NCBI GenBank assembly: GCA_934204655.1
Contig: CAKPZJ010000011.1
Span: forward strand, 13,400-77,399
Source of the DNA: an uncultured Prevotella sp.
GTDB lineage: Bacteria; Bacteroidota; Bacteroidia; Bacteroidales; Bacteroidaceae
Length of the DNA stretch: 64,000 bases
Direction: 5' to 3'
A program made the translations under genes and the position numbers. Position 1 is the stretch's first letter; each line of letters begins with the position of its first letter. The notes beneath the pieces were generated by a model. It was not told the DNA's origin. It saw nothing but the letters and a program-made list of their open reading frames with translations, and made no database searches. Below, one piece after another: positions 53,988 to 62,568 of the stretch.

Positions 53988-54160
53988 TGTAAAAGTAAAA
54001 AATAAAAGAGCAGAAAGGCAAAAAGCGCTGCTGAGAGCTATCTTTATCGAGCCACTGACCATGACGGGAAATGAAAAGACCGACCTTTAGCCTTCTAAAG
54101 ATGGTTCCCAGCCCGCTAAAGGTGGTTCCTGGAAACGTAAAGGTCGGTCTCCACGATTTC
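53988..54160. repeat. R3 composite element, copy E
   Basis: Purine arm 53988-54027 (AAAGTAAAAAATAAAAGAG, ending GGCAAAAAGCGCTG) and core 54072-54156: AAGACCGACCTTTAG at the left, AAAGGTCGGTCTCC at the right, and two inverted GGTTCC/GGAGCC-type units inside. Fills the gap 53883-54174. Confidence 0.7.
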
Positions 54161-54174
54161 TGCGACCATCAAAA

Positions 54175-54201
54175 AGCCCCTGCGGGATGAGCGCAGGGGC
54201 T
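54175..54201 (-). terminator. Terminator of the GH106-like gene
   Basis: AGCCCCTGCG (54175-54184) pairs with CGCAGGGGCT (54192-54201); the minus strand continues TTTTTGATGG. Confidence 0.8.
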
Positions 54202-54250
54202 ATAATATATATAAGGTACGCGCGAGAGGGGGCTCGCGGCCCTATCCTTA

Positions 54251-57091
54251 TCAGTACAGGCGCACGGGGCCGAGCAGGCCCATGGAGCGAAGAGGAGCGT
54301 TGCGCTTGATAACAAAGCGCTGGGCCACCTTGTTGTCCTTCAGGGTCTGCATGTAGTTGCCCATAAGGGTGGTAACCTTGACCTCGATAGTGTTGGAGCC
54401 ATGGTGGAGCAGCCCGCTGACATCGAGGATACGGCGGCCGAACCACTTGACACCGGCGGGGCGACCATTAATCTTCACGTCGGCTATCTCGCACACCTTG
54501 CCGAGGTTGAGGTAACGGGGCAGCGTTTCGCCACTGATGTTAAAGGTAGTGGTATAGGTGACATCGCCCATGAAGTTAGCAAACTGAGTGTTCTTGAGAT
54601 CCTTCAGGCTGTCGGTCATCTCGATATGCTTAGTCCAGCCCTCGCGCGCATGGTGCAGGCTGGCGCTCCAGCTGTCCAGCTCGATGTAGTTGTCGCCCTG
54701 GGTGGGCAACGGACGGTAAGCCTGTCCGCCCTTGAGGTTGTTGAACACCACGAAGTAAGCCTCAGCCGGACCGAGATCCAGATGCAGGCGCTGGCCATCT
54801 AACTTGAGAGTATAGCGCTTGCCATCGGCAGGATCGTAGAGCCAAGCCGTGCGGCCGCGGGTAACACTCTCGGGGAAGATGACATCAGTCCGCTTGGCAT
54901 CGGTAAGGTTGACGTTGGCGAAGAGGAAGAGATCCGAACGGTCATCGGCCTTATAATGGTTCTGAAGCACAAAGCGGTCGGGCTGAGTGATGGTAATGCA
55001 GTGAGAGAGGTTGTACTTGTTCATCAGAGCCGTGTACCACTCCAGGTACTTGCCATCGGCGGGCTTATCGAGCAGCACGAAGCGGTCGGGGAACTTCTTC
55101 AGTTCCTCGACGGTGGCCCGGAACTTAGCATCGCGCGTCTGATAATCCTTCAGACCTACCGAACGCTGGGGATAGGTGCCTATACAGAACACGCGACCAC
55201 CACCGCGAACCAGCTCCAAGAGCTTGTCGAGGGTGCCCTGGGTAGTGCCCTTCACATCGGGCAGGAAGATGGTGCTGTACTGCTTAGGGCCATAGCACAG
55301 ATGGCCATCGCGCACCTGACTCTTCTCGATAATACTCTCGCTGAGATAGTCGGCACCACCGCCATTCTTATGGATGGCCTCCCAGATGAGCGAGGTGTAG
55401 GTAACGTTGAGGTCGCGGGGGAAAGGCTCAGTCTGAACACCCATCTCGGTCCAAAGGTCAGCGTTAGGGGGGAGGATGGCCATATCGGTACACATGTCAA
55501 CATTCTGCAGGATGCTGCTCATGCGCGCGCGATAATTATTAAGGTACTTCCAGTAGGGGAACCAGGTGTTCTTCTCATTATAATAGCTACCGTACTGCAC
55601 CCATCCGGGGAACTCCACATCGCGAGGGCTGTAGTTGAAGCCGTGCCATACGGAGTGGGTAATGCCCGAGAAAGCCGACATGTCGGTTCCTATCTTGATT
55701 AACTCCAGTGGCGTGTTAAATACCAGGTACGTATTGGTCATCTCCTCACAGCTAACCAGACGCTTGCCAGTAAGGTGGGCCGCCGAGGAGACGTACTTGT
55801 CTATCATGGTGTAGCCACGGCCACGGCGGTAGTCCTGGTCGCCCATCTCCTCGCCTAAGCGGTGGCGCAACCAGTTAGTAGTCCACGACTCGCCCTCGGG
55901 AATATCGTACGAGAGAGAAGACTCGAGCGGGAAGAAGCCACGGCCATAAGCCTGGGCACGCGACTTGACACCCTTGTCGCGGCACCACTGGGTAAAGGTG
56001 TTGGTATAGCGTTCCTGAAGCAACTCGGCCTTGGTGAGTTCGAAGTCGTAGCGCACGCGGTCTACCTGATTTTTGAAGTCGGGCCCCTTAGTGGCCCCGA
56101 AGGTGTAGCTCTCAACATCGCCCAGGCGGCCCACCTTGAACATGGTGAACGGGAGCCAGGGCACAACATCGTAACCACGGCGACGCAGGAACTCAGCACG
56201 GAAGTCGGAGGTCCAGTTGGTGCCCTCGAGTTCCATACTGTCAACGAAGAAGGAGCGGAGCCAACGCGACAGGGGGCCTGTCTTGGCCTGGATGGCATCG
56301 TACATATGGTTAAGATAGCGGGTCACAGCGCTCTGGTTCATGTGGTCCAGGATGGAGCCAGCCGCACCGGGAGCGCCATTGATAACCGAGGCGAAGGAGT
56401 CGAACTGAACCATGGCGTAGAGCTGGTATTTGCCCTCGGAGGGCGTGTCAAAGCTGTAGTTGCCCTTGGCAAACTCGGCGGTAACATCCTTGGCCTGCTG
56501 CAGGTCGTTGATAGAGTCGGGAACCAGGTAGGCCACCACCAAGTGGGGCTCGCGGGCCGAGTTAGTGATGGACACACCGGGATCCAGACGCTTGAACAGG
56601 TCGAACTTAGAGAACTCGTAGTGCAGGCCCGGGGTCAGGGGAATGGCCGCGGTAAGCAGTACCGACGCACGGTCTTCGGGGGCCAGCGTCTCGGAGCCAA
56701 AGGGCCATCCGGAGCCTATCAGCAGGTCGCACGTCATACCGATACGACGCGCCTCGGTAAGCGTGGTGTCCAGGGCAGCAATCCAGGGCTTACTCAACCA
56801 GTCGAGCGACTTGTAGCCGTGGCGGTCTGCACCATAGGGCATGGATATGGGATTAATCTCGACACCGCCTATACCGGCATCCTTTAACAGATGCAGCTCG
56901 CGAACCAACTCGCGGCCCACCACAGCGTCTCCGTTCCACCACCAGCGTACAAAGGGGCGGTAGCGGGCGTCTGGGTTCTGAAACTGGGCATACAGGGCCG
57001 ACGACGAAAGGGCCTTGGACTTAGTGTCGGCTGCCATGGGCAGAGCCGTTAAGGCTGCCAGGCAGACAGTGAGTATCGCTTTTGTTTTCAT
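54251..57091 (-). CDS. GH106-like glycoside hydrolase (alpha-L-rhamnosidase family)
   Basis: 946 residues from ATG 57091 (a GTG 57100 would overlap the -7 box). Signal peptide about 1-23. RPFVRWWWNGDAV, GIGGVEINPI, IGSGWPFGS and DSMELEGTNWTSDFRAEFLRR follow the PF17132 (GH106-type) pattern; the C-terminal 200 residues contain a family-2-like sugar-binding jelly roll (LNLGKVCEIADVKINGRPAG, VTTLMGNYM). GH106 members remove terminal rhamnose from plant pectins such as RG-II, though many in this superfamily are untested. No SusCD pair is visible. Monocistronic. Confidence 0.8.
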   Translation of the reverse strand: MKTKAILTVCLAALTALPMAADTKSKALSSSALYAQFQNPDARYRPFVRWWWNGDAVVGRELVRELHLLKDAGIGGVEINPISMPYGADRHGYKSLDWLSKPWIAALDTTLTEARRIGMTCDLLIGSGWPFGSETLAPEDRASVLLTAAIPLTPGLHYEFSKFDLFKRLDPGVSITNSAREPHLVVAYLVPDSINDLQQAKDVTAEFAKGNYSFDTPSEGKYQLYAMVQFDSFASVINGAPGAAGSILDHMNQSAVTRYLNHMYDAIQAKTGPLSRWLRSFFVDSMELEGTNWTSDFRAEFLRRRGYDVVPWLPFTMFKVGRLGDVESYTFGATKGPDFKNQVDRVRYDFELTKAELLQERYTNTFTQWCRDKGVKSRAQAYGRGFFPLESSLSYDIPEGESWTTNWLRHRLGEEMGDQDYRRGRGYTMIDKYVSSAAHLTGKRLVSCEEMTNTYLVFNTPLELIKIGTDMSAFSGITHSVWHGFNYSPRDVEFPGWVQYGSYYNEKNTWFPYWKYLNNYRARMSSILQNVDMCTDMAILPPNADLWTEMGVQTEPFPRDLNVTYTSLIWEAIHKNGGGADYLSESIIEKSQVRDGHLCYGPKQYSTIFLPDVKGTTQGTLDKLLELVRGGGRVFCIGTYPQRSVGLKDYQTRDAKFRATVEELKKFPDRFVLLDKPADGKYLEWYTALMNKYNLSHCITITQPDRFVLQNHYKADDRSDLFLFANVNLTDAKRTDVIFPESVTRGRTAWLYDPADGKRYTLKLDGQRLHLDLGPAEAYFVVFNNLKGGQAYRPLPTQGDNYIELDSWSASLHHAREGWTKHIEMTDSLKDLKNTQFANFMGDVTYTTTFNISGETLPRYLNLGKVCEIADVKINGRPAGVKWFGRRILDVSGLLHHGSNTIEVKVTTLMGNYMQTLKDNKVAQRFVIKRNAPLRSMGLLGPVRLY

Positions 57092-57099
57092 AATTATCA

Positions 57100-57107
57100 C
57101 AAAGTTA
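57100..57107 (-). promoter_or_regulatory. -7 box (TAACTTTG) of the GH106-like gene, near-leaderless
   Basis: TAACTTTG on the minus strand ends 8 bp before ATG 57091, so the leader can hold only a base or two. Confidence 0.55.
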
Positions 57108-57237
57108 ACACTTATCGTCGGCGCGGTTATGGTGGCAACGTTAAATCTCGCTAAAATGTCATTTTTTATAGCTGATTTCCATTATTTACACCCGAAAGTT
57201 TTCAACGGCATGTGTAAAAATTACCAAAAACTTTTAC

Positions 57238-57245
57238 TACCTTTG
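57238..57245 (+). promoter_or_regulatory. -7 box (TACCTTTG) of the parC operon
   Basis: TACCTTTG, 23 bp before the parC ATG. No TTG at 19-21 bp upstream. Confidence 0.55.
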
Positions 57246-57268
57246 CAACAGAAGTATTTACTGACACT

Positions 57269-59974
57269 ATGGACGACAACAAGACGATAGATGAAGAGAT
57301 AGACGAGGGCTTGGCCAACGACCAACACTCTGACTACAAGCCCGCCGACCGTTTTGATGCCTCGGCCGTACACCACCTGTCGGGTATGTACAAGAACTGG
57401 TTTCTGGATTACGCCAGCTACGTAATCCTGGAACGTGCCGTACCCCACATCGAGGACGGCCTGAAGCCTGTTCAGCGTCGCATACTGCACACGATGAAGC
57501 GTATGGACGACGGCAGATATAATAAGGTGGCCAACATCGTTGGCGAGACGATGAAGTTCCATCCCCACGGTGACGCATCTATCGGCGACGCGCTGGTTCA
57601 GCTCGGCCAGAAGGACCTGCTCATCGACACGCAGGGCAACTGGGGCAACATTCTTACCGGCGACCGTGCGGCAGCACCGCGATACATAGAGGCACGCTTG
57701 TCCAAGTTTGCCCTGGACACGGTGTTCAACCCGAAAACCACCGAATGGCAGCTATCGTACGACGGGCGCAACAAGGAGCCCATCACGCTGCCGGTAAAAT
57801 TTCCGCTACTGCTGGCTCAGGGAGCCGAGGGCATAGCCGTGGGCCTGTCGTCCAAGATACTTCCGCACAACTTCACCGAGATTTGTAACGCAGCCATCGC
57901 CTACCTGAAGGGCGAGGACTTCGCCCTATACCCAGACTTTGCCACAGGGGGGTCAATAGACGTTTCTAAATACAACGATGGCCAGCGGGGCGGTGTGGCC
58001 AAGGTCAGAGCGCGCATAGAGCAGCTGGACCAGAAGACACTGGTTATCCGCGACATTCCCTACTCCAAGAATACATCGACCCTGATAGACAGTATCACCC
58101 GAGCCATTGAGAAAGGAAAGATAAAGGCCCGCCGGATAGATGACAACACGGCCGCCGAGACCGAGATACAGGTTCACCTGGCTCCAGGGGTAAGTCCGGA
58201 CAAGACCATCGATGCCCTGTATGCCTTCAGTGACTGCGAGATAAACATATCGCCTAACTGCTGCGTGATAGAGAACGACAAGCCGTGTTTCCTCACGGTA
58301 AGCGACGTACTGCGGCACTCTGTAGACCGCACGCTGACCCTCTTGCAGCGCGAATTAGAGATAAGGCGCGCCGAGCTGATGGAACAGTTGTTCTTCGCGT
58401 CGCTCGAGCGCATCTTCATAGAGGAGCGCATGTACAAGGAGAGGCAGTTTGAGCAGGCACCAGACCAAGATGCGGTTGTGGCGTTTATCGACAAGAAGCT
58501 GGAGCCGTTCAAGCCGTCGTTCATACGGGCCGTAACGCGCGAGGACATACTGAGGCTGCTCGAAATCAAGATGCAGCGCATCCTAAAGTACAACAAGGAC
58601 AAGGCCGACGAACTCATAGCGCGCATCAAGGCCGAGGTGGCCGAGATAGACAAGGACTTGGCCAACATGGTGGCCGTAACCATCAACTGGTTTGAGTTCC
58701 TTATCCAGAAATATGGGGCCGACCATCCACGGCTGACCGAGATACGCAACTTTGACACCATCGAGGCGTCGAAGGTGGTAGAGGCCAACGAGAAGCTGTA
58801 CATCAACCGGGCCGAGGGATTTATCGGCACGGGGCTGAAGAAGGACGAATTTATATGTAACTGCTCTGACATTGACGACATCATCATCTTCTACCGCGAC
58901 GGCAAGTACAAGATAGTGCGGGTGGCTGACAAGCTCTTCGTGGGCAAGAACGTGCTGTGGGCCCAAGTGTTCAAGAAGAACGACACGCGTACTGTCTTCA
59001 ACGTGGTTTACCGCGACGGCCGCCATGGCCCTTGCTACTACAAGCGGTTTAGTGTGACAAGCTGTACGCGCGACAAGGAATACGATCTGACGCAGGGCAC
59101 GGCAGGGTCTAAAGTGATGTACTTCACCGCTAACCCTAACGGCGAGGCCGAGGTTATCAAGGTTACGCTGGAGCCCGACAGTTCCAGCCGTCGCGGCCAG
59201 AACATCTTCCTGGAGCGCGACTTCTCAAACATTCTTATCAAGAACCGCAGCGCCAAGGGCAACCTGCTCACCAAGAAGCCCGTACACCGCATATCGCTCA
59301 AGAGCCGTGGCCACTCTACCTTAGGGGGCCGCAAGGTGTGGTACGAGCCTCCGGTACGCCGTATCAACTACGAGGAGCGGGGCGAGTATTTAGGCGAGTT
59401 CTCGGACGATGACCGCATACTCATCCTGCTGAACGACGGCTCGTACTACTTTACCAACTTCGACGCCAACAACCACTACGGCGAGGGCATACGCACCATC
59501 GAGAAGTGGGAACCGCACAAGGTGTGGACTGCCCTACTCTACGACGAGGACAATAAGGGCTACCTATATATTAAACGCTTCGAGATGGAGTATGCCCGTA
59601 AGCAGCAGAGTGTGCTGGGCGACAATCCGAAGAACCGGCTGGTACTGCTCACCGATACAGCTTACCCCCACATCCGCGTGAGCTTCGGCGGGGCCGACGC
59701 TGTACGCGAGCCCATAGAGATAGACGCAGAGAGCTTTATCGCTGTCAAGGGTATCAAGGCCCATGGCAAGCGCGTCACCACCTATGAGGTAGACCACGTA
59801 GAGGAACTGGAGCCCCTGCGCCAGCCCGACCCTCAGGAGAAAGAGGGCGACGACGGCGAGCCCGACAGTGAGGACAATGGGAGCGACCTGGACCCCGATG
59901 CCGGGAAAAGCCAGCAGCAGGTCATCGATGAAATAACCGGCCAGCTCAACCTCTTTGACCATGACGACCGTTAA
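57269..59974 (+). CDS. parC: DNA topoisomerase IV subunit A (GyrA/ParC family)
   Basis: 901 residues. DNA-gate domain: DGLKPVQRRILHTM, KFHPHGDASIGDALV and RAAAPRYIEARLSK with the catalytic Tyr; VNF-type QGAEGIAVGLSSKILPHNF. The C-terminal beta-pinwheel (about 500-820) is degenerate, without a GyrA box, and the last 60 residues are acidic. This fits the ParC paralogue rather than GyrA of Bacteroidales. It unlinks replicated chromosomes together with ParE, which is not in this window. Its end overlaps the DUF3316 start by 14 bp. Confidence 0.92.
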   Translation: MDDNKTIDEEIDEGLANDQHSDYKPADRFDASAVHHLSGMYKNWFLDYASYVILERAVPHIEDGLKPVQRRILHTMKRMDDGRYNKVANIVGETMKFHPHGDASIGDALVQLGQKDLLIDTQGNWGNILTGDRAAAPRYIEARLSKFALDTVFNPKTTEWQLSYDGRNKEPITLPVKFPLLLAQGAEGIAVGLSSKILPHNFTEICNAAIAYLKGEDFALYPDFATGGSIDVSKYNDGQRGGVAKVRARIEQLDQKTLVIRDIPYSKNTSTLIDSITRAIEKGKIKARRIDDNTAAETEIQVHLAPGVSPDKTIDALYAFSDCEINISPNCCVIENDKPCFLTVSDVLRHSVDRTLTLLQRELEIRRAELMEQLFFASLERIFIEERMYKERQFEQAPDQDAVVAFIDKKLEPFKPSFIRAVTREDILRLLEIKMQRILKYNKDKADELIARIKAEVAEIDKDLANMVAVTINWFEFLIQKYGADHPRLTEIRNFDTIEASKVVEANEKLYINRAEGFIGTGLKKDEFICNCSDIDDIIIFYRDGKYKIVRVADKLFVGKNVLWAQVFKKNDTRTVFNVVYRDGRHGPCYYKRFSVTSCTRDKEYDLTQGTAGSKVMYFTANPNGEAEVIKVTLEPDSSSRRGQNIFLERDFSNILIKNRSAKGNLLTKKPVHRISLKSRGHSTLGGRKVWYEPPVRRINYEERGEYLGEFSDDDRILILLNDGSYYFTNFDANNHYGEGIRTIEKWEPHKVWTALLYDEDNKGYLYIKRFEMEYARKQQSVLGDNPKNRLVLLTDTAYPHIRVSFGGADAVREPIEIDAESFIAVKGIKAHGKRVTTYEVDHVEELEPLRQPDPQEKEGDDGEPDSEDNGSDLDPDAGKSQQQVIDEITGQLNLFDHDDR

Positions 59975-60776
59975 GCATCTTCTGACCGTAGCCCTGCTAC
60001 TCTTTGGCTCCATGGGGGCCATGGCACAGGGCGAGCGCACCATCACCAACGCGCGTATGGTGTCTATCGGTCAGGCGCGGGTGCTCGACACGTACCTGTC
60101 GGCCCTGCACTACAGCGGCCCCGAGGTGTGCTATCTGTCGCATACCCTGCGCGAGCGGCCCGACAGCAGTCTGTGGGTTCGCGAGATTATCCACCAGGGC
60201 AACTTCGCCCTACTCGACAATCACTCGGGCCTGGGCGGCGAGATGGCGGGCAGCTACAACTTCCAGTATGGATGGCACCGGCGTGTGGCGCAGATAGCCT
60301 TTCGTGGCAGCGAGCTACGGATAGATGCCGGAGGCAACATCAACGCGCTGGCAGGATTTGTCTACAACACCCGCAACTCTAACAACCCGGCTCAGGCGCG
60401 GGCCTCGGTCAGCCTGGCACCCACGGCGGCAGCCACCTACACTTTCTTTCCGCGCAGGCCCATGGCACTGCGCTATGAGGTGAGCGTCCCGCTGGTAGGA
60501 CTGATGTTCTCGCCCAACTACGGGCAGTCGTATTACGAGATATTCACCAAGGGCAACTACGACCACAACCTCGTCCCCACGTGGGTAGGCAACGCCCCGT
60601 CGCTCCGCCAGATGCTTACGCTCGACTACCGTATCGGTCGCACCGCGGTGCGCATCGGCTATTTAGGCGATTACCGTCAGGCCAGTGTCAACCACCTCAA
60701 GTCGCACTACTACAGCCATGGCCTGGTGGTCGGCATAGTCCGGAAATTCAGTATTAAGAAGATACAGCACCCATGA
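59961..60776 (+). CDS. DUF3316 family outer-membrane-type protein
   Basis: 271 residues. Signal peptide (LLTVALLLFGSMGAMA). Alternating beta-strand pattern with ELRIDAGGNINALAG, RPMALRYEVSVPLVGLMFSPNYGQSYYE and MLTLDYRIGRTAVRIGYLGDY resembles a small beta barrel; the family is DUF3316. Translation starts inside the parC end (ATG 59961) and its stop overlaps the next gene by 4 bp. Confidence 0.82.
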   Translation: MTTVKHLLTVALLLFGSMGAMAQGERTITNARMVSIGQARVLDTYLSALHYSGPEVCYLSHTLRERPDSSLWVREIIHQGNFALLDNHSGLGGEMAGSYNFQYGWHRRVAQIAFRGSELRIDAGGNINALAGFVYNTRNSNNPAQARASVSLAPTAAATYTFFPRRPMALRYEVSVPLVGLMFSPNYGQSYYEIFTKGNYDHNLVPTWVGNAPSLRQMLTLDYRIGRTAVRIGYLGDYRQASVNHLKSHYYSHGLVVGIVRKFSIKKIQHP

Positions 60777-61795
60777 ACACATCACGCATATTCCAGACTA
60801 CTCTCACCCTGTTAGCGACCTTACTCGCCCTGGCGCTGCCCACGGCCTGTGTAGACGAGGACGAGGCTCCCGACACGCCCCAGGGCAACTTTGAGGCGCT
60901 ATGGCGCATCATGGACGAGCACTACTGCTTCTTCGAGCAAAAGGGGGTGGACTGGGACGAGGTCCATGAGCGCTACAAGCAGCAGATGGACAGCCACATG
61001 AGTGAGAGTCAGCAGTTCGAGGTGCTCTGCAACATGCTCGGCGAGCTCCGTGACGGTCATGTCAACCTGTACGCACCCTTCGACGTGGGCCGCAACTGGT
61101 CATGGCGCGAGGATTATCCGGCCAACTTCTCTGACACGCTGTCGCGCCGCTATCTCGGCACCGACTACCGCATAGCCTCAGGCCTCTACTACCGTATCCT
61201 GGACGACAATATAGGCTACATCCGCTGTTCCTCGTTTGACAATGGTTTTGGCGAGGGTAACCTGAACGACATTTTCTCTTACCTGCTTACCTGTCGCGCG
61301 CTGATTGTTGACGTGCGCAGCAACCCGGGTGGCCTGCTCACCGCGGCCGAGCAACTCGCCGCCCGCTTTACTGACCAGGAGATAACGGTAGGCTACTTCC
61401 AGCACAAAACGGGCCGTGGACACTCCGATTTCTCATCGCTCCAGGAACAACGCTTGCGCCCGAGCCATGGGTTGCGGTGGCACAAGCCGGTGTCCGTACT
61501 CACCAACAGGGCCGTATTCAGCGCTGCCAACGAGTTTGTCAAGTACATGCGCTGCTGTCCGCAGGTTATCACCGTGGGCGACCAGACCGGGGGAGGAGCC
61601 GGCATGCCCTTCAGCAGCGAGTTGCCCGGTGGCTGGAGCGTACGCTTCTCTGCCTGTCCCATCTACGACCGCAACCGGCAGAGCACAGAGGATGGTATTG
61701 CCCCCGACTACACCGTCAGTATCACCGATGATGACGCCCAGCGCGGCATAGACACCATTATCGAGACAGCCCGCCAAAAACTGACCCACCGTTAA
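60773..61795 (+). CDS. S41 family C-terminal-processing-type peptidase, lipoprotein
   Basis: 340 residues. Lipobox LALPTACVDE. An N-terminal cap (NFEALWRIMDEHYCFF) and the tail-specific protease fold: ALIVDVRSNPGGLLTAAE, SVLTNRAVFSAANEFVKYM with the nucleophile Ser, and VITVGDQTGGGAGMPFSSEL. No PDZ domain is apparent between cap and core. Common Bacteroidales pairing with DUF3316; substrate unknown. ATGA coupling with the upstream gene. Confidence 0.9.
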   Translation: MNTSRIFQTTLTLLATLLALALPTACVDEDEAPDTPQGNFEALWRIMDEHYCFFEQKGVDWDEVHERYKQQMDSHMSESQQFEVLCNMLGELRDGHVNLYAPFDVGRNWSWREDYPANFSDTLSRRYLGTDYRIASGLYYRILDDNIGYIRCSSFDNGFGEGNLNDIFSYLLTCRALIVDVRSNPGGLLTAAEQLAARFTDQEITVGYFQHKTGRGHSDFSSLQEQRLRPSHGLRWHKPVSVLTNRAVFSAANEFVKYMRCCPQVITVGDQTGGGAGMPFSSELPGGWSVRFSACPIYDRNRQSTEDGIAPDYTVSITDDDAQRGIDTIIETARQKLTHR

Positions 61796-61825
61796 CATTT
61801 CGGCTCATCTCCTTGCCGTTTCCAT

Positions 61826-61905
61826 TTTTTTGTCGTACCTTTGCAGAAGATAGGCGGCACCTCGGGCTTTAGCGCAAGTTCTTGGTTCCCTGTTCTGCAC
61901 TATCT
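61826..61905 (+). repeat. R1 dispersed promoter-like element upstream of tRNA-Leu
   Basis: TACCTTTGCAGAAGATAGGCGGCACCTCGGG with TACCTTTG at 61834-61841, and a second box TATCTTTA near 61900, 17 bp before the tRNA. It probably serves as the tRNA promoter. Confidence 0.55.
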
Positions 61906-61916
61906 TTACAACTATC

Positions 61917-61998
61917 GCGCTTGTGGCGGAATTGGTAGACGCGCCAGACTTAGGATCTGGTGGTTCAGGCCGTGAAGGTTCGAGTCCTTTCAGGCGCA
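61917..61998 (+). tRNA. tRNA-Leu (anticodon UAG)
   Basis: 82 nt class II tRNA. Acceptor GCGCUUG pairs with CAGGCGC (one GU); the anticodon stem CCAGA/UCUGG carries the loop CUUAGGA, giving anticodon UAG (reads CUN leucine). D-loop GGAAUUGGUAGAC, extended variable arm and TUC-type loop GUUCGAGUC are present. Discriminator A; CCA is not encoded (CCU follows). A tRNA-Leu 3' end is a classic integration site, and base composition drops immediately downstream. Confidence 0.96.
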
Positions 61999-62004
61999 CC
62001 TGAG

Positions 62005-62043
62005 AAAATCCTAACTGCTTGAATATGAGCAGTTAGGATTTTT
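62005..62043 (+). terminator. tRNA-Leu terminator
   Basis: AAATCCTAACTGCT (62006-62019) pairs with AGCAGTTAGGATTT (62028-62041), then TTTGCTTTTG. An uninterrupted 14-bp stem 7 bp after the tRNA. Confidence 0.75.
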
Positions 62044-62055
62044 GCTTTTGTAAAA

Positions 62056-62109
62056 TTGCCGAGTTTTTGCCGAGTTATTAAGGGCTTACCAGTATAAGCC
62101 TCGGCAAAA
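62056..62109. repeat. Inverted/direct repeat cluster after tRNA-Leu (possible att or terminator)
   Basis: TTGCCGAG at 62056-62063 is repeated directly at 62067-62074, and TTTTGCCGAG (62065-62074) is exactly inverted as CTCGGCAAAA (62100-62109). A 6-bp hairpin GGCTTA/TAAGCC lies inside. It could be an attachment-site arm or regulatory structure. Confidence 0.4.
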
Positions 62110-62170
62110 GTGTCATAATATCAATTTCAACATATTATTTTCACACATAAAAGAGAAAACAACCCTATAG

Positions 62171-62202
62171 TTGTGCTTTCTCATTAAAATCAGTTATCTT
62201 TG
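62171..62202 (+). promoter_or_regulatory. Promoter of the XRE regulator/hsdR unit
   Basis: TTGTG (62171-62175), 19 bp, TATCTTTG (62195-62202). It rules out the longer TTG start at 62171 for the regulator. Confidence 0.65.
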
Positions 62203-62257
62203 TAGCCAAAATGGCAATAAGTCAAATATAATTGGAACAAAGCGAAATACGTCTAAG

Positions 62258-62530
62258 ATGATAAAGGAAGCATTATCTCCTGCTCAAAAGGCTGGAACAC
62301 AAATGAGCCAAGAAGAAAAGCCATGGTTTAACCATTCGCAGATGATAGCCAATATCATGTCCGCAAGAATGAAGGAACTTGGGATGACTCAAAAGATGTT
62401 GGCAGAGAAAATGAATTGTACCCAACAGTACATTTCAAAAATCTTAAAAGGGCGTGAGAACCTTTCGCTTGAAGCCATAAGCAAGATAGAGAATGCCTTG
62501 GATGTTCATTTCCTGCAAATGAATGAATAG
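62258..62530 (+). CDS. XRE-type helix-turn-helix regulator
   Basis: 90 residues. HTH_3 domain about 30-85: RMKELGMTQKMLAEKMNCTQ, QYISKILKGRENLSLEAISK. An N-terminal tail of about 28 residues (SQEEKPWFNHSQMIANIM) resembles HigA-like antitoxin/regulator ends, but no toxin gene is adjacent. It precedes hsdR by 38 bp and likely controls the restriction locus. ATG 62258 is chosen because the frame upstream runs through the promoter. Confidence 0.82.
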   Translation: MIKEALSPAQKAGTQMSQEEKPWFNHSQMIANIMSARMKELGMTQKMLAEKMNCTQQYISKILKGRENLSLEAISKIENALDVHFLQMNE

Positions 62531-62568
62531 CCATGTTCTTATAAATATAACGATAAAAAAGATAAGAT

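Noticed and set aside
62171..62257. Longer N-terminus for the XRE regulator from TTG 62171
   Set aside because: The segment contains the TTGTG-N19-TATCTTTG promoter, so it should not be transcribed as coding sequence.
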